Source of the DNA: DASSFG01 sp035547915
GTDB taxonomy: Bacteria > Planctomycetota > Planctomycetia > Pirellulales > JAICIG01
Length of the DNA stretch: 32,803 nt
NCBI GenBank assembly: GCA_035547915.1
Contig: DASZTS010000001.1
Coordinates: 1 to 32,803 of the forward strand
Direction: 5' to 3'
Below are positions 24,501 to 26,524 of this stretch, one piece after another. Position 1 is the first letter of the stretch. Every line of letters begins with the position of its first letter. A model generated the notes under the pieces. The model worked only from the letters and a program-made list of their open reading frames with translations, did not search any database and was not told the DNA's origin. The position numbers and the translations under genes are program-made.

Positions 24501-26402
24501 GAACGTGACCGCGTGGGTGCCGTCAGAGAGTATGAAGAAGTCTCCCTCGGTAAGTTGGCTCCCCGACGTTTGCCCTGCTTTGTCCACAGGCAACGTGATC
24601 GTCGTCTGTGCGGCAAGCCTCTGAGCCAAGGTCTCTGCGGTGACGGTGCCGGTCGAGTCGACGTTAAATTGGTAGAGGTCGATCTGATTGCTGTTCGGCT
24701 CGTAGCCAAACTGCACGTTCGTGACATCCTCGCCACCGGGGTAGGTTTGCGGAGCCGAGGCGCCGTTGAGCTCCGGCACCGTTTCCACACCGTTACCCAT
24801 GATGGTGCCCGGCGGACCATCATCGTTGTATTCCAGTCCCAGGTTGAGGCCGATGCCGTGCATCGCCACTCCCATGAACTGCGTGCCATACAGACCAGTA
24901 CCCCAATTGAGATTGCCGTTGACAATCTCCAGGCCCACATTGACGCCGTCGAAGAAATAGCTATCCAGACTGCCCGTAGCGATTCCGTCGACCTGGTTGG
25001 CCGTCAGGGTCGGATTGAGTACACGCGTATCGCCGACGACAACCCAATCTTCGCCGCTGTTGCCGGGCGCCTGCGCAAACGTAATGCCTGTGTAATAACT
25101 GTAGAGCTTGAAGATCTCTTCAACCGTCTGCTTTTCGTTGGCCGTGATCTGGTTGTGCAGAGGCTGGTTCGTGGTCGGATCGACGCCGTAGACGTCGGGG
25201 AAACTGTAGGTGACTACGGTCGCTCCCCCGGCTTGCGTACCGATCGCATGGTTTTCCACGTCAAGGGGAAGAGAGCGCTCGCCCGGATCGAGCAGGCCGC
25301 CCGGGAAGACCAGGTTGGGATCGAGCGGCTGAGGCATGAGGTCGCCGCTGTAGATCTGCGTCGCCAACGTGCTCGAAGTACCGAGCGTGCCGACGTTGTC
25401 GGCGCCGGCAAAAGTACCGTTCGCGTCGCCGGGATACGGCGTCGGCCCCACAGGCGCGGTCAGCGGCAACTCGTCGTTGCCGACGCGCAGCCGAAATGCA
25501 TCGCTTCCCGCCACACCGGCCAGCGTTGCGAGCTGGCTGATGTTGATCGGTGTCAGACTGCCGGGGAGTTCGAAGACAATCCGCGCTTCGTTGTTGGTCG
25601 AGTTGTACAACACCGAACCGGGAACATGGATCGTGCCATCCGGCTCATTGGTTATCGCCGAGACGTTCGGATCGGCAATGAACGTCTTGTCGTCGCCGTT
25701 GGTCGTCGTGTTGTTGGTGGAGATGAGTTGGAACTGTGTCGGATCGAGGTGGGTCGCGTCGCCGGGCAACGTCTGCACCGGCTCGTTGAAGTAGACGTCG
25801 ATCTCATTATTGCTCGCCACCAGGTTGCCCGATGCGTTCCGCGCGACCGGTTGTGGCACGACCGAGACCACTTGCGGGCCGAGTTCCAGGCGGAAATTCT
25901 GTGTGTAGTTCACTCCGCCGTTGAATGCCACATTTTTCGTATCTTCGAGCGCGCCTGTGCCCGAGCCGACGATCTTGATCTGATAGAGGTCGTCGGGCAG
26001 AGGCGAGCTGAAGCGCATGTCCACTTCGTTCGCTTGCGAGGGGTCGATGCCGATGAAACCCGGCGTGATGGTCACGTCGTTGCCGTTGCCGAACACACCA
26101 TCGTCGCCGCTGCGCGTGATCTGGATCGCGCTCAGTGTTTTGGGATCGATCGTTTCGCCCGCACTGAGCAGAAAGCGGAACGTGAGGTCGGTCGGCGCGG
26201 TGTGCGTAGTGATATTCTGACCGGGCTGCCAGACACTACCGTCGTTGGGGATGATGGAGATGAGCGTCGGTCCGCTTGTCAACAGCAGGCGCGTCTCGAA
26301 TTGCTCCAACCGCAACTCGCGGCGCGACTCGACCGTCGCTTTGGGCCGACGGTTCCGGCCTGTCCGCGACGACGACCGGCGAGCTCGGTGCGGAAAGCGC
26401 AT
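1..26402 (-). CDS. Giant secreted mosaic surface protein, 3' end outside window
   Basis: One open frame of 8,800 codons with no stop. I confirmed the frame by translating segments near 24.9, 20.1, 18.8, 13.0, 10.5, 6.4 and 0.2 kb. Approximate residues: LEPR-like motif LEQFETRLLL (32-41); Ig-like (45-380); degenerate matrixin-like (405-540); split PPC-like domain (560-940); FN3-like units (942-1238); beta-helix region (1390-2630); PPC-like (2600-2690); bead-like propeller (3050-3390); MAM-like (3500-3690); Calx-beta-like (about 3980 and 5065); Asp-box propeller (4250-5060); beta-helix (5500-5770); cadherin-like (5980-6320); nine tandem repeats (6323-7956); cadherin/Ig-like (7957-8620); DUF4214 array (8620 onward). 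Start ATG at 26402 has AAGG five nt upstream. An in-frame ATG at 26426, just after an in-frame TAA, would add 8 residues. Role inferred: cell-surface or extracellular structural/adhesive protein. No catalytic function can be supported. Confidence 0.93.
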   Translation of the reverse strand, partial: MRFPHRARRSSSRTGRNRRPKATVESRRELRLEQFETRLLLTSGPTLISIIPNDGSVWQPGQNITTHTAPTDLTFRFLLSAGETIDPKTLSAIQITRSGDDGVFGNGNDVTITPGFIGIDPSQANEVDMRFSSPLPDDLYQIKIVGSGTGALEDTKNVAFNGGVNYTQNFRLELGPQVVSVVPQPVARNASGNLVASNNEIDVYFNEPVQTLPGDATHLDPTQFQLISTNNTTTNGDDKTFIADPNVSAITNEPDGTIHVPGSVLYNSTNNEARIVFELPGSLTPINISQLATLAGVAGSDAFRLRVGNDELPLTAPVGPTPYPGDANGTFAGADNVGTLGTSSTLATQIYSGDLMPQPLDPNLVFPGGLLDPGERSLPLDVENHAIGTQAGGATVVTYSFPDVYGVDPTTNQPLHNQITANEKQTVEEIFKLYSYYTGITFAQAPGNSGEDWVVVGDTRVLNPTLTANQVDGIATGSLDSYFFDGVNVGLEIVNGNLNWGTGLYGTQFMGVAMHGIGLNLGLEYNDDGPPGTIMGNGVETVPELNGASAPQTYPGGEDVTNVQFGYEPNSNQIDLYQFNVDSTGTVTAETLAQRLAAQTTITLPVDKAGQTSGSQLTEGDFFILSDGTHAVTFEFDETGSADPASGLLPDGNVAIEFDSSMTQAQVASATYSAVQDQITAGNLQLNLTLGTGQLIFTGTAYADASGARELTVAVPGGLNTLVTLYEQFNELSLPSSGALVNNGDTFTITDNSGTPVTFEFTNNQSTINSTTGLLADGHFGVFFSASSKQQDLAVSIVAAVENAARTAGLNATATLGAGTVQLAGPITVNTSGASEISVAPSQQMIARNDDYFGTDSYINTTLSPGIYYVSVTASGNDQFNPDVPNSGWGGQTYGQYQLELGFQPVANQSLTDPGQSLFVPSNGAQGISNGYSITVTDNTSSTGQPVLNAITPVAGGALTPNTYYYVVTAVYANGYETIASNEQAAASTVGKEKLQLSWSTSAGAVKYNVYRGTVSGQETLLATVPAGTTSFNDDGHVVVPVQNAITTHSGGSLNAGTTYYYVITAVDNNGDQTLVSNEQSGVPTATANSLQLSWAASGLTNLNHYNIYRGTSSGAENVLVAQVPAGTTTYTDGNGPPVGLAVSVLSTGQPTLARVIPTAGGNLAAGTYFYVVTAVDSKGDETLVSNEQSATATALNATLNLHWQAGTVAGLTSYRIYRGTASGSEVLLATVPASQTTFADNGSVTPGSTHPPQPTLPPISIAQPGTSTVRTETITFYSGTSAPNPSRGSIPVQLAAGDNQELVTQKIIAALQAAVINGGFIASNYTLSDAGNGRIEVGGAPTTNIVVDPNNGGALTGTPLVLWGDTQKDALVGNSSSAGAGAYNFWFDVGQTIYVDKAGSSIGDVGSAAHPYTTIQAALAEPTLNPVGPTTGGSLSTNTTYYYVVTAFDNGNGETLVSNEQAGTTSSSKLTLSLTWAASTMPGLAGYHVYRGTSPGAENQLIANVPVGTTAYNDAGTYKSGFPQAKSAPAGIPAGQEVNLRVEGNANATLAIAVNQAGSAKIVAGDKFSVSVGTFTGTFEFTTTTLNPGASAGSLLGDGNFAIILPFSGQASDLALAVQAGLNAAVKMLPNGATATLPGNGVQVAAAQSAGDTNDYDTNYYYVRLFQGQNAVTVNLLTTPFNPPLSGVTTPALYNNSPYLIGTDQFGNLLPDDSPNSSLLQLPKNMVMMVDAGALFKLDKANIEVGSSAVGIDDSQSALQVLGVPGNQATFTSYNDDSIGTKESHPGLTQKAGDWGGIVFNADSDMETLGIFFNSVNESLLDYGGGQVFVNGVPQFYDAVYLNTARPAITNNLIINSASAAISANPNSFEVTRYGDDLTITVNSMPVQTGGAYPTFTIDGTTFQFSNNTPVNQGDVAVSLIGATNVAQVATAIKAAVNGSLLASSVDLAQAAGNQVTILGGHTFDQGTLPPTITIATSLFSTDYQRSGPQVQGNMLSQGTLTAVPAFNPNNSNQQVGITWYAAVQNTSNGLFVRINTNAGSSLDTLDVAAEFTATDIPYVLQENLVLQGDLGLANTSGTPRQQAAGQLVIDPGVVIKLGGARIEADFGTNLIAEGTAADPIVFTSVNDSRYGGGGTFDTTDNQDSVPAQPGDWGGVYFAPTSSGSFDHALITFGGGETAIEGGFDFFDAVEIHQATVRIADSTIEDNAGVGGGDRNGRIASDASTIFVLGAQPVIVNNIIQDNQGAAISVDANSLTAAQVPDWGRNTTPPGGYPTTITDLNAVPAGIGGPLVMRYSQFDDNDGPLVRLNQLDDNGINGMVVRSATLETASVWDDTDIVHVLEGTIMVPNFQSVGGLRLESNSTQSLVVKVLPNSGFVASGTPLDITDRIGGEVQVLGTPQHPVVITSYRDNSVGAGLTPTDSPDNETWPGAGSSFAVGGTVVASNSVLATPPTTNSAGISAPVQNAPTANSSGGTLGSGTYYYEITAFTATGETVASSEQSVVVTGPSGSVTVNWSAVTGATGYNIYRGASAGGENVIVGTVAGTVTSFTDVVGGAAPGDWGTTDPSDPTSKGGGVILDQYSNDRNVAIINQAAAGPTPATAQLLGTLAPNEQSGDDNSRLGFQVNGFMGPQEVDTYAFSGTAGTQVWLNVTNTSSALDAVLELVNANGQVLARSDNAGAEQQDATAHGDPLGAGPLLQGELPNNLAEPMQDGTSGTDGMNFWSTNPYDPGFRVVLPGTAGSLQTYYVRVYAKGQNAGDAYVPGNGAAGGQYELQVRLQQQVEIPGSTVTNADIRYATTGIDVEGLPDHSPVTSTTTATGTNTTQLGGGTGNAQNLGDLLTSDTSSLDASGNLATPTTVQWYQFQLTYQEVGFLANGTWSTVFDVGYADGLTRPDTEIDVYDSKGDLIYVGRNSDVTDQQPQPGMGQDASNLGHSSFGTLDPYIGPAQLPAGSNNNPGVNTYYVAIHSNAVLPAALDATFNSGSSNFLTRLEPVDSVNRIVEDHVGTQGGETAQDPASLTPLWGTSGGPLVGPDTAQTGTIAQLNTYAAPFNLSDVTLYVTEGGSNGHLETVNPFTGAFETDQGQMTGLAGPQSINALAMRNDGELYGMTTGSNDANSGDYEQVNTGTGALTNIGSDGITTYDYNNNNPPGVVSQNIGLQINAMAFVEQDAVPGENTNNVDQSRSLYAIGSYAGGNLSPAYSNLLFRLNPDTGAVLVPNTPGAINFNAKNATPPTQPVPVYIMLNGQPLAEKLTGMAFVNDTMYAIGNQGDLYSIGLDTIGINTTGVNSINNIEVAATLIGKVGNFSFQGLTAGPPDVENGKYADMLFSTATSLVTGVTSLYAFDTNGNLQKIFNSNTGANGATNPIFSSSVPLQGTFDVTALAFSTLDYNLWHVTENRNTDAGHGINTAPDNSRNALSPNFPLPAQEDQSFYFGLEDPDNNKTLSTQPGAENYITNSQIAQGWKNEASGGTYQPNYNLPGGAYGVLTTNSFSLANYSSADEPALYFNYYLNTQDATSTLQDLDQMLDSARVEISEDGGQTWDLLATNNTYRPTFANPEAELPWYESTQADTGSINSGIGGLQVVQPLFDSASTSTGWREARVDLSNYAGQNNLQLRFDFSTAGTTFNPSDLAINAVTGTANPYANDNVYGNQFGSMTGGQQQPFAGAQRAENNDFEGWYIDDVTIGFADRGEMVTNATAGNSAFENMPTPDPTAPAQVLTGPYQLEIRRGTEYGQTINGLNTDIELYNSFDTNARFADQYSLLATSGAALANGQTFTLNDGNHAVNFQFVQLPQVVVAPALTGAKASANQDEFTLSTNSGIITFELVTPSAKPLPGVTPIVVQPTDSSATIAADIEAAISVALSKFSTAPASVTITSKSTADLLVSTATPATFASGSPTASVSATAGNVGVYYTPASTAQQVADTMVVAINTNPTLVNVSAADAQNGAQGVSNPQTNVINLFNVAQVTTSAANYNRLTVTANAPSITESGSTTVEITREGDVTNALTATLTALDVDNGFAPSTNVTLSGANLVGNTLTIPAGQASVTVTVTGTKQSLSAALASLFPNSEEADGTQTVQLVATATSYESVSATLDVTDDPGIYPKLAVTLASSSAPQNSTTPITGTVYLNTGPLNPAVYPNGLTIDLQSLNPGAATVSPATVTIPADGSSVSATFTVTPFDNGVTGHPGGLQTADVVATATGFLSGNAALTVTDNPNPPSTDRTFGTTSWTAEGPAPITGGQSQTAPQTPDEAADAADGAVEVVLPDPSQPNVVYIGSVNGGVWKTTDYDPNPADTTAPTWVPLTDSLPAVTAGGNLRVPSDSIGSLQFAVNTVTNAVTRDANNNPTLIAGIGRFSSFGFAGGFLSGLIRSTDGGATWTDISPTNLQGLNISGAAERDNPTTGFTTLLAGANGFSAPNFLGQFSSAGGLYMANVKTISLTGQQVVTPTFTSVLEPNGLPFGDVTDLVGDPGDPNRFYVASLDNEALGSGKNNGGIFTSDDGGKTWINITPTNLSMLPTGENFDDNVRFAVHDDAAAQTNAVYFGYVEDGQLADLYRANGPDYTTTPSTWNPATATAPNNWQLMATPTTNEDGVPFGLQPDGGVSSIPGSQGIIHFSIAADPTNPELVYVGGDRQPGPGDPGIFSWPNSIGATNYTGRLFRGDASQPLASQWTPITNDDTASDTAPHADSRHLAFDADGNLLEVDDGGIYRLTDPSVTSTTSAVLGDWYSMIGNLQVSESHNVAFDSLTNTVLAGNQDTGTPEQSSVGNPVWSETGGNEGDGGSVNVDNSSPFQSIRYTSADLSTNMFPGDLTATTYNAAGQVTNVTLPFLFVPSQNAFLGDVDFFPFVVPIVLNSVDPTRMLIGGEDALWESFDGGNDFSEVLSNTFPLTNNSITGAPMAYGAQNNPDVIWVGSNSQVLLRSTANGLLNNTAYTGGTVMAITVDPDNWKRAFVADANGRIWMTTDGGNTFANITGTGAGSLTSLTASPYSIAFAPGTSSGTLFVGTQDGVYDLSIPNGGLTTETWSRYASGMPHVPVYSLEYVASEQLLVAGTMGRGTFIASAVGDLTVTATSSTLTDDAGTVHKELTITRDGPLVGDLTVSVTSSDPNGVLLTGDSGVAASTTQVTIPDGKASATVDVTVEDSSVAEYPNTVIFTATGGNLNPISAAVDILPASEDPALNTPDDNDAPALSVDITPGTVIIGGSSQASYVATVSRNTPVDQPMTVTLVNSDPEAVTISGGAAPASPPPANTATIAVPVQAPAIADSLAGTLAAGTYYYVVTATTAAGETTASNEQLATISAPGPGEVTISWNVVPGATGYNIYRGSASGVENILAGTVLGNATVTFTDQGASSTSATPPATNTATVPAPSLTSAVPAATGGNLATGTYYYEITAKTADGETKASNEVPATVVGPDGTVTLNWSAVAGATGYNVYRGSAAGGEDTLVGTVFGGNTLSFVDVGAIQITIPAGQTSATFTITALDHFIPDIVRDVTVTAAAPGFASGAGTVEVDPLNHVINYGFFDQSLDPGIDQLFSTSGQTSYVPFPSVQGDVTVPRPQGEIILAGNQISNSSQNGITAEGVPYNASGATIPYPGGVVNTPTLDSSNLTRGVVIEDNLIYGVSATGAGISFAGTPTAAAEGAIPFGKIVNNTVYGADISGTGVGVGQGTGILVSNNASPTVLNNLLVNLNTGISVDSSSQNLASPPVVGENLYQNDGVTSNIGTGAFAETPGLFTQLQGPASNTFINPSTNPSTANFYLQSNSVAIDSSINSLQDRTAITSVTAPLGVAPSPIIAPSYDLYGQLRVADPSAPKLFPGLGNNVFIDRGAVEHAAVAGPTASLLAPDPTSSNNLSTATNTVFIRGQSPTEFSIQLSDGTGPGVYDASVVASEIDVVEDGHLLTPGVDYFFNYDNNNHIIHLVAASGVWLNGHQYDIYLDNGNQFDPYNTKATPVGITDRAGNLLQANAADGYTHFRVLLGNNTNTAPLITINGVNANGTTTTLPTVTENSSVTFAQGLGDAINIFDVDSGGGSETLTITANNGTLSLSSTALQGLQQIGVLPNSDPTGITIGNGTGTITITAPLGDPSTVPPTPGLDTALDGLVYTPEANFDSTTYAMPAMLTISVDDDGNSPPPALTSTATVAFNVTQLNTPPYLAVNGTTVTAPLNVTTDENVPVVFSAANNNQVTVNDGDVMNLPLSPGDVNPAAFGGALLNPYLSTAIFNEKITLTTLTSGSIPSTAGSIELMGNTAGLTFQTNTPTVLAFSGTLPAINQALSTLEFMENVEFSGTAELTFFTNDNGNVGAGGPLTNTATVDITVTAANDAPTINGSPPFTFGSIQENAGATGTNEPSDNGVTVGNLLASGGAGAVTFTAPGAVPGIAVFAAGSTNGTWQYELSGTTTWVNFPAVGAANALLLSNNDLVRFLPNHEFSGSAQIGFTAWDGTDDALTGGPDQDGTTVDLTVRGTGGSWPFSVNTGTASVTVTAAMDAPKLTVTSINLSAIPEDAGSGGGEPADNGFQISNPTSGLANDIKINSADGKLGIAVTGMGAADSTDGAWQWSTDDTNWNAIPSTTNTASALLLDGNDWVRFLPNPEFNDAVGPAPTLTFAAWDQTFDALTGGNVDAASTPGHLTTVNLTLATAGSDPSGSLPFSESSPTVLPVQTAILTIPVTPAMDAPKLTKTSITFPAIPEDAGSGGGEPADNGFQISNPTSGLANDIKINAIDGKLGIAVTSMGSTDSTHGSWQWSTDDTNWNTIPSTTSLASALLLDGNDWVRYLPNPEFSDAVGSAPTLTFAAWDETGDALNVGGAADVPSTPTTPTVVDLAKATAGSDPGGTLPFSESSPSVLPVQTATLTIPVTPALDAPHLTTSSITLQAIPEDAGGGGNEPGDNGFQISNPTSGLANYVQIHAIDGKLGIAVTRMGASDSAHGSWQWSTDDVNWNTIPSTTTLATALLLDGSDWVRFLPNPEFNDAIGPAPTLTFAAWDETGDALNPAGATDAPSTPTSPTIVDLTKATAGSDPGGSLPFSESSPGTLPVQTATLTLPVTPAMDAPHLTSTSITLPSLLQDSGIGVNEPADNGFQISDPINGLASYVKINAIDGKLGIAVTGVNDANGLWQWSTDDTNWNTIASTTSLSSALLLDGSDWVRFLPNPQFNDTLGPAPTIAFAAWDQTGDALNGGAPDVASTPAALVTVNLTKATAGSDPGGTLPFSETTPGTLPVQIATATLPVTPVNDAPTLDNARAFSFVTIPENAGTGLPGATADPGSPISVMLASGGVGAIQFNAQFAIPGIAITGIGAGDASTGAWQYSLDGGVTWTTFPNVSPSNALLLHATDWVRYLPNPKVSGIEDLTFVAWDGTYDYGTTSPPASQAGFDPDGTTVDLTVRGSGGTWPFSSYKAAATATLTITPSLNAPTLTTTTVTLPAIPENAGTGLPSEPADNGFQISNPSGGIAGAVTLKAPGAKLGIAVTGVTGTTNGQWQWALPPVAPATVPSNWVTISPATSTSSALLLDGNDWLRFLPNPEFNNNVGPEPTLSFAAWDQTYDPITSQIDPPSTPGQLSTVNLTLATSDPSGSLPFSESTPGVLPVQTATATLSVVPANDAPTLVSASVTLAPIPENAGSGFTGEPSDPGFQISNTTSGLASDINIKAAGSKLGIAVTGVTGTTNGSWQVSFDGGTTWPLTISPTTGITTALLLDGSDFVRFLPNPEYNSNAGPNPTISFKAWDQTFDSITGGIDTASTAAKPTIVDLTTVAGDVSGSLPFSALTATASLAVTSANDAPLLDTTDAIHFVSTLEGTGSPAGSSIVSMLTSTGADVITLRAPGAKLGIAVTGVSQTSNGNWQVSFDGGKTWPTTINPATSLTSALLLDASDWVRFVPNPNFSAGDPGDTADGAVPTLSFAAWDETFDSITGRFDQPSTASTASTVDLSSVASDVSETLPFSDDIANATLVVHFVNDAPTFTVSASPPAVLENSAPVTIVGFATVSPSQNVPPEPNEAGQTIISQIITDSNPGLFAVPPVITYVSGNSTGTLTYTLNHDASGSATISMDLQDNGGTANGGANTSAIRTFTITATFVNQAPSFVISSNPPAVSEYDPQVPATGTSGAHSVTNFATNVSQSDQYPPAANQTAETVHFVVTGDTNPALFSVAPNLTVNAGGTATLNYTLAPETSGSAQITIEALNNGGTANGGQNTSAPQTFTITANFVNDPPYFSHIGPNQEVNENSGLTTVPGWAVTSPGDGTNEANQTVTYQITNNTNPSLFTATGEPAVDPLGTLTFTPAQNQFGTASITVVAVDNGGTANGGINTSKPVTFQVKVDQITIPPSVVHPLPAVTVNEQTQAFDQVFSDLSQIFSDVNPGDQLTLSIAGDTNPGLVTASLSGVAPATAQLTLNFLPDVFGTASIDLRATNDFGGTADDIISVTVNQVNLPPSFTKGPDQLVQINSGPQTVTGWASSVSPGPGQSNESVSFAVSLNSTSNQSLFAVAPSISPNGTLSYTPAAGQTGTATFSVTLQNSGGTSSAPQTFTIQVFGAPTALNHSYVLSIGSSSSATVTQGVTTGDPDPSGLALTAKLVTQASNGTVTLNADGSFTYTKGATFDGLDSFTYEVTDGHLVSNVATVTITSFEATIVTKLYNQVLDRPPDTQGLEYWVNLIQQGQPYSVVAQGIFESPERLDPIIENYYQQFLLRQADPQGLAYWFGVWTSYGGPEPVIAGMISSPEFFTSAGNANPTLSPNAAWVTALYERLLNRAPDPTGLNYWTGQLDSGTMTRAQVVNGFDSSVEYYQNLTTAFFEQYLGRAPT
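811..2534 (-). repeat. Five cadherin/Ig-like repeats in the giant protein
   Basis: Units begin near 2534, 2171, 1781, 1439 and 1121, with lengths falling from about 130 to 104 residues. Each starts with an N/Q-D/A-P-P/S-type boundary (for example VNQAPSF, VNDPPYF, VNLPPSF). Each carries a core like NPGLFAVPP or NPSLFTATG and a late strand such as DNGGTANGG before the next boundary. They look like beta-sandwich spacer domains. A further cadherin/VCBS-like domain (GSFTYTKGATFDGLDSFTYE) lies between this array and the DUF4214 units. Confidence 0.75.
2535..7436 (-). repeat. Nine tandem 165-190 residue repeats in the giant protein
   Basis: Units are delimited by a (N/M/L)(D/N)AP boundary whose D/N codon lies at 7436, 6941, 6380, 5816, 5252, 4700, 4169, 3599, 3068 and 2534. 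Spacings are 495, 561, 564, 564, 552, 531, 570, 531 and 534 nt, all multiples of three. The conserved core is ALLLDGNDWVRFLPNPEF followed by LTFAAWDQT. It is preceded by a KLGIAVTG strand and a W-Q-W/V segment. Units 2 to 5 are the most alike at DNA level, which suggests the latest expansion. The cores resemble cadherin-like spacer repeats of bacterial adhesins. The function is inferred to be a stalk. Confidence 0.85.
9230..9890 (-). other. Second right-handed beta-helix segment of the giant protein
   Basis: The translation shows short repeated coils rich in N-x-I/V-x-N and G-I/V turns, such as LAGNQISNSSQNGIT, VVIEDNLIYGVSATGAG, GKIVNNTVYGADISGTG and PTVLNNLLVNLNTGI. This is typical of parallel beta-helix (PbH1-like) folds. 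Such helices occur in carbohydrate-active enzymes and in adhesins. No catalytic residues can be argued from the sequence. Confidence 0.65.
10015..10660 (-). repeat. Two tandem FN3-like modules inside a Calx-beta-like domain
   Basis: Two consecutive modules each show G-T-Y-Y-Y-(V/E)-(V/I)-T-A, then G-E-T-x-A-S-N-E, then the strand (I/L)-(S/N)-W, then GATGYN(I/V)YRGSA. Each begins after a linker reading ATNTATV or ANTATIA. The N-terminal flank ends SDPEAVTISGG and the C-terminal flank starts IQITIPAGQTSATFTI. Together these flanks read as a single Calx-beta-like unit, so the modules appear to interrupt that domain. Confidence 0.75.
11230..13640 (-). other. Asp-box (BNR) beta-propeller region of the giant protein
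   Basis: The segment opens with VVYIGSVNGGVWKTTD and contains several Asp-box-like motifs: RSTDGGATWTDI, TSDDGGKTWINI, ESFDGGNDFSEV and MTTDGGNTFANI. It also has RIWMT, LFVGTQDGVYDLS and GDRQPGPGDPGIF blades. This pattern is shared by sialidase-like and sortilin/VPS10-like propellers. With about 800 residues it could form one large or two smaller propellers. The role is inferred to be binding; no sialidase active-site set was recognised. Confidence 0.7.
18735..19075 (-). repeat. FN3-like module within a beta-helix segment
   Basis: One module (GTYYYEITAFTATGETVASS, then TVNWSAV, then GYNIYRGASAGGEN) lies between VVITSYRDNSVGAG upstream and APGDWG downstream. Two other copies of this beta-helix motif in the same protein (FTSYNDDSIG to AGDWGGIVF, and FTSVNDSRYG to PGDWGGVYF) have only about 10-18 residues between those landmarks. 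The module therefore appears to be inserted. Confidence 0.75.
19690..21020 (-). other. Right-handed beta-helix region of the giant protein
   Basis: Two paralogous blocks start with GDWGGIVF and GDWGGVYF and pass through LDYGGG or ITFGGG. They continue into coils such as AITNNLIINSASAAISANP and ATVRIADSTIEDNAG. N-cap-like sequence TIYVDKAGSSIGDVGSAAHP lies further upstream, near 22170-22230. This is the beta-helix architecture I associate with large planctomycete surface proteins. A TFEF module (near 20500-20760) lies between SANPNSFEVTRYG and FSTDYQRSGPQVQGN. Confidence 0.65.
21850..22140 (-). repeat. FN3-like module following a beta-helix N-cap
   Basis: The module reads TTYYYVVTAFDNGNGETLVS, then SLTWAAS, then GYHVYRGTSPGAEN. 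It begins immediately after the beta-helix N-cap YTTIQAALAEP. The chain then continues with IPAGQEVNLRVEGN, which looks like the resumed helix or a further domain rather than a new module. Confidence 0.7.
22690..23580 (-). repeat. Three tandem FN3-like modules
   Basis: Three consecutive modules of about 95-100 residues share (T/G)-Y-(Y/F)-Y-V-(V/I)-T-A-V, then an SNEQ strand, then L-x-L-S/H-W, then an x-Y-N/R-(V/I)-Y-R-G-T-x-S-G motif, then VPAGTT or VPASQT and F/Y-x-D. They match in pattern the modules found at 21.9, 18.9 and 10.3 kb, giving seven copies in the protein. The fold is inferred from the FN3-like strand pattern. Confidence 0.75.
23881..24609 (-). repeat. Two 'TFEF' modules interrupting a PPC-like domain
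   Basis: Two units of about 115-125 residues share the pattern G-D-x-F-x-I-x-D-G/N, (V)TFEF, then a DG-x-(V/F) strand, then an Ala-rich helix (QVASATYSAVQ; DLAVSIVAAVENAA), then a G-T/A-x-Q/V-L strand. The flanks read IDLYQFNV ... ETLAQRLA, then LVTLYEQ between the two modules, then QQMIARNDDYFGTDSYI and GIYYVSVTASGND. The flanks would form one pre-peptidase C-terminal-like (PPC) domain if joined. Further copies lie near 21455-21745, 20500-20760 and 14700-15095. Confidence 0.65.
24795..25185 (-). other. Degenerate matrixin/metzincin-like domain
   Basis: The segment from NQPLHNQITANEKQTVEEIF through KLYSYYTGITFAQ to VAMHGIGLNLGLEY, with TIMGNG about 7 residues later, follows the layout of matrixin-type metalloproteases. 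The zinc signature HExxHxxGxxH corresponds to H515-G516-I-G-L519-N-L-G522-L-E-Y525. The catalytic Glu is Gly, the second His is Leu and the third His is Tyr. Only the first His, the Gly and the Met-turn-like segment are kept. Peptidase activity is therefore unlikely. Confidence 0.75.
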
Positions 26403-26494
26403 ATCCCCCTTAAACCACGAACCCATAGGTACTTATTCCCCGTGCTGGAGTGCGATGCGCGCGTCGTGGCGCGCGGGTTTTGACGGTTTTGCCG

Positions 26495-26523
26495 ATTGTC
26501 ATCAGAAACTACAAGCGAATCAA
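26495..26523 (-). promoter_or_regulatory. Candidate sigma70-type promoter of the giant gene
   Basis: On the minus strand, TTGATT (26518-26523) is followed after 17 nt by GACAAT (26495-26500). Each hexamer matches the consensus at four of six positions. Transcription would start near 26488 and leave a leader of about 85 nt before the ATG at 26402. The leader includes a GCGCGC stem with a 6-nt loop (26457-26474) and AAGG ahead of the start codon. Confidence 0.4.
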
Positions 26524-26524
26524 G

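Noticed and set aside
23880..24609. Possible mobile element behind the inserted modules
   Set aside because: No terminal inverted repeats, transposase, intein or intron features were seen; the modules are in-frame protein units.
26457..26474. GCGCGC hairpin followed by T-rich sequence on the plus strand, resembling a terminator
   Set aside because: No plus-strand gene ends upstream of it. On the minus strand it lies in the giant gene leader, so it is at most a leader structure.
24513..26483. 656-residue plus-strand frame reaching past the giant gene start
   Set aside because: Antisense shadow with no domain signature; the minus strand encodes the matrixin-like and Ig-like domains here.
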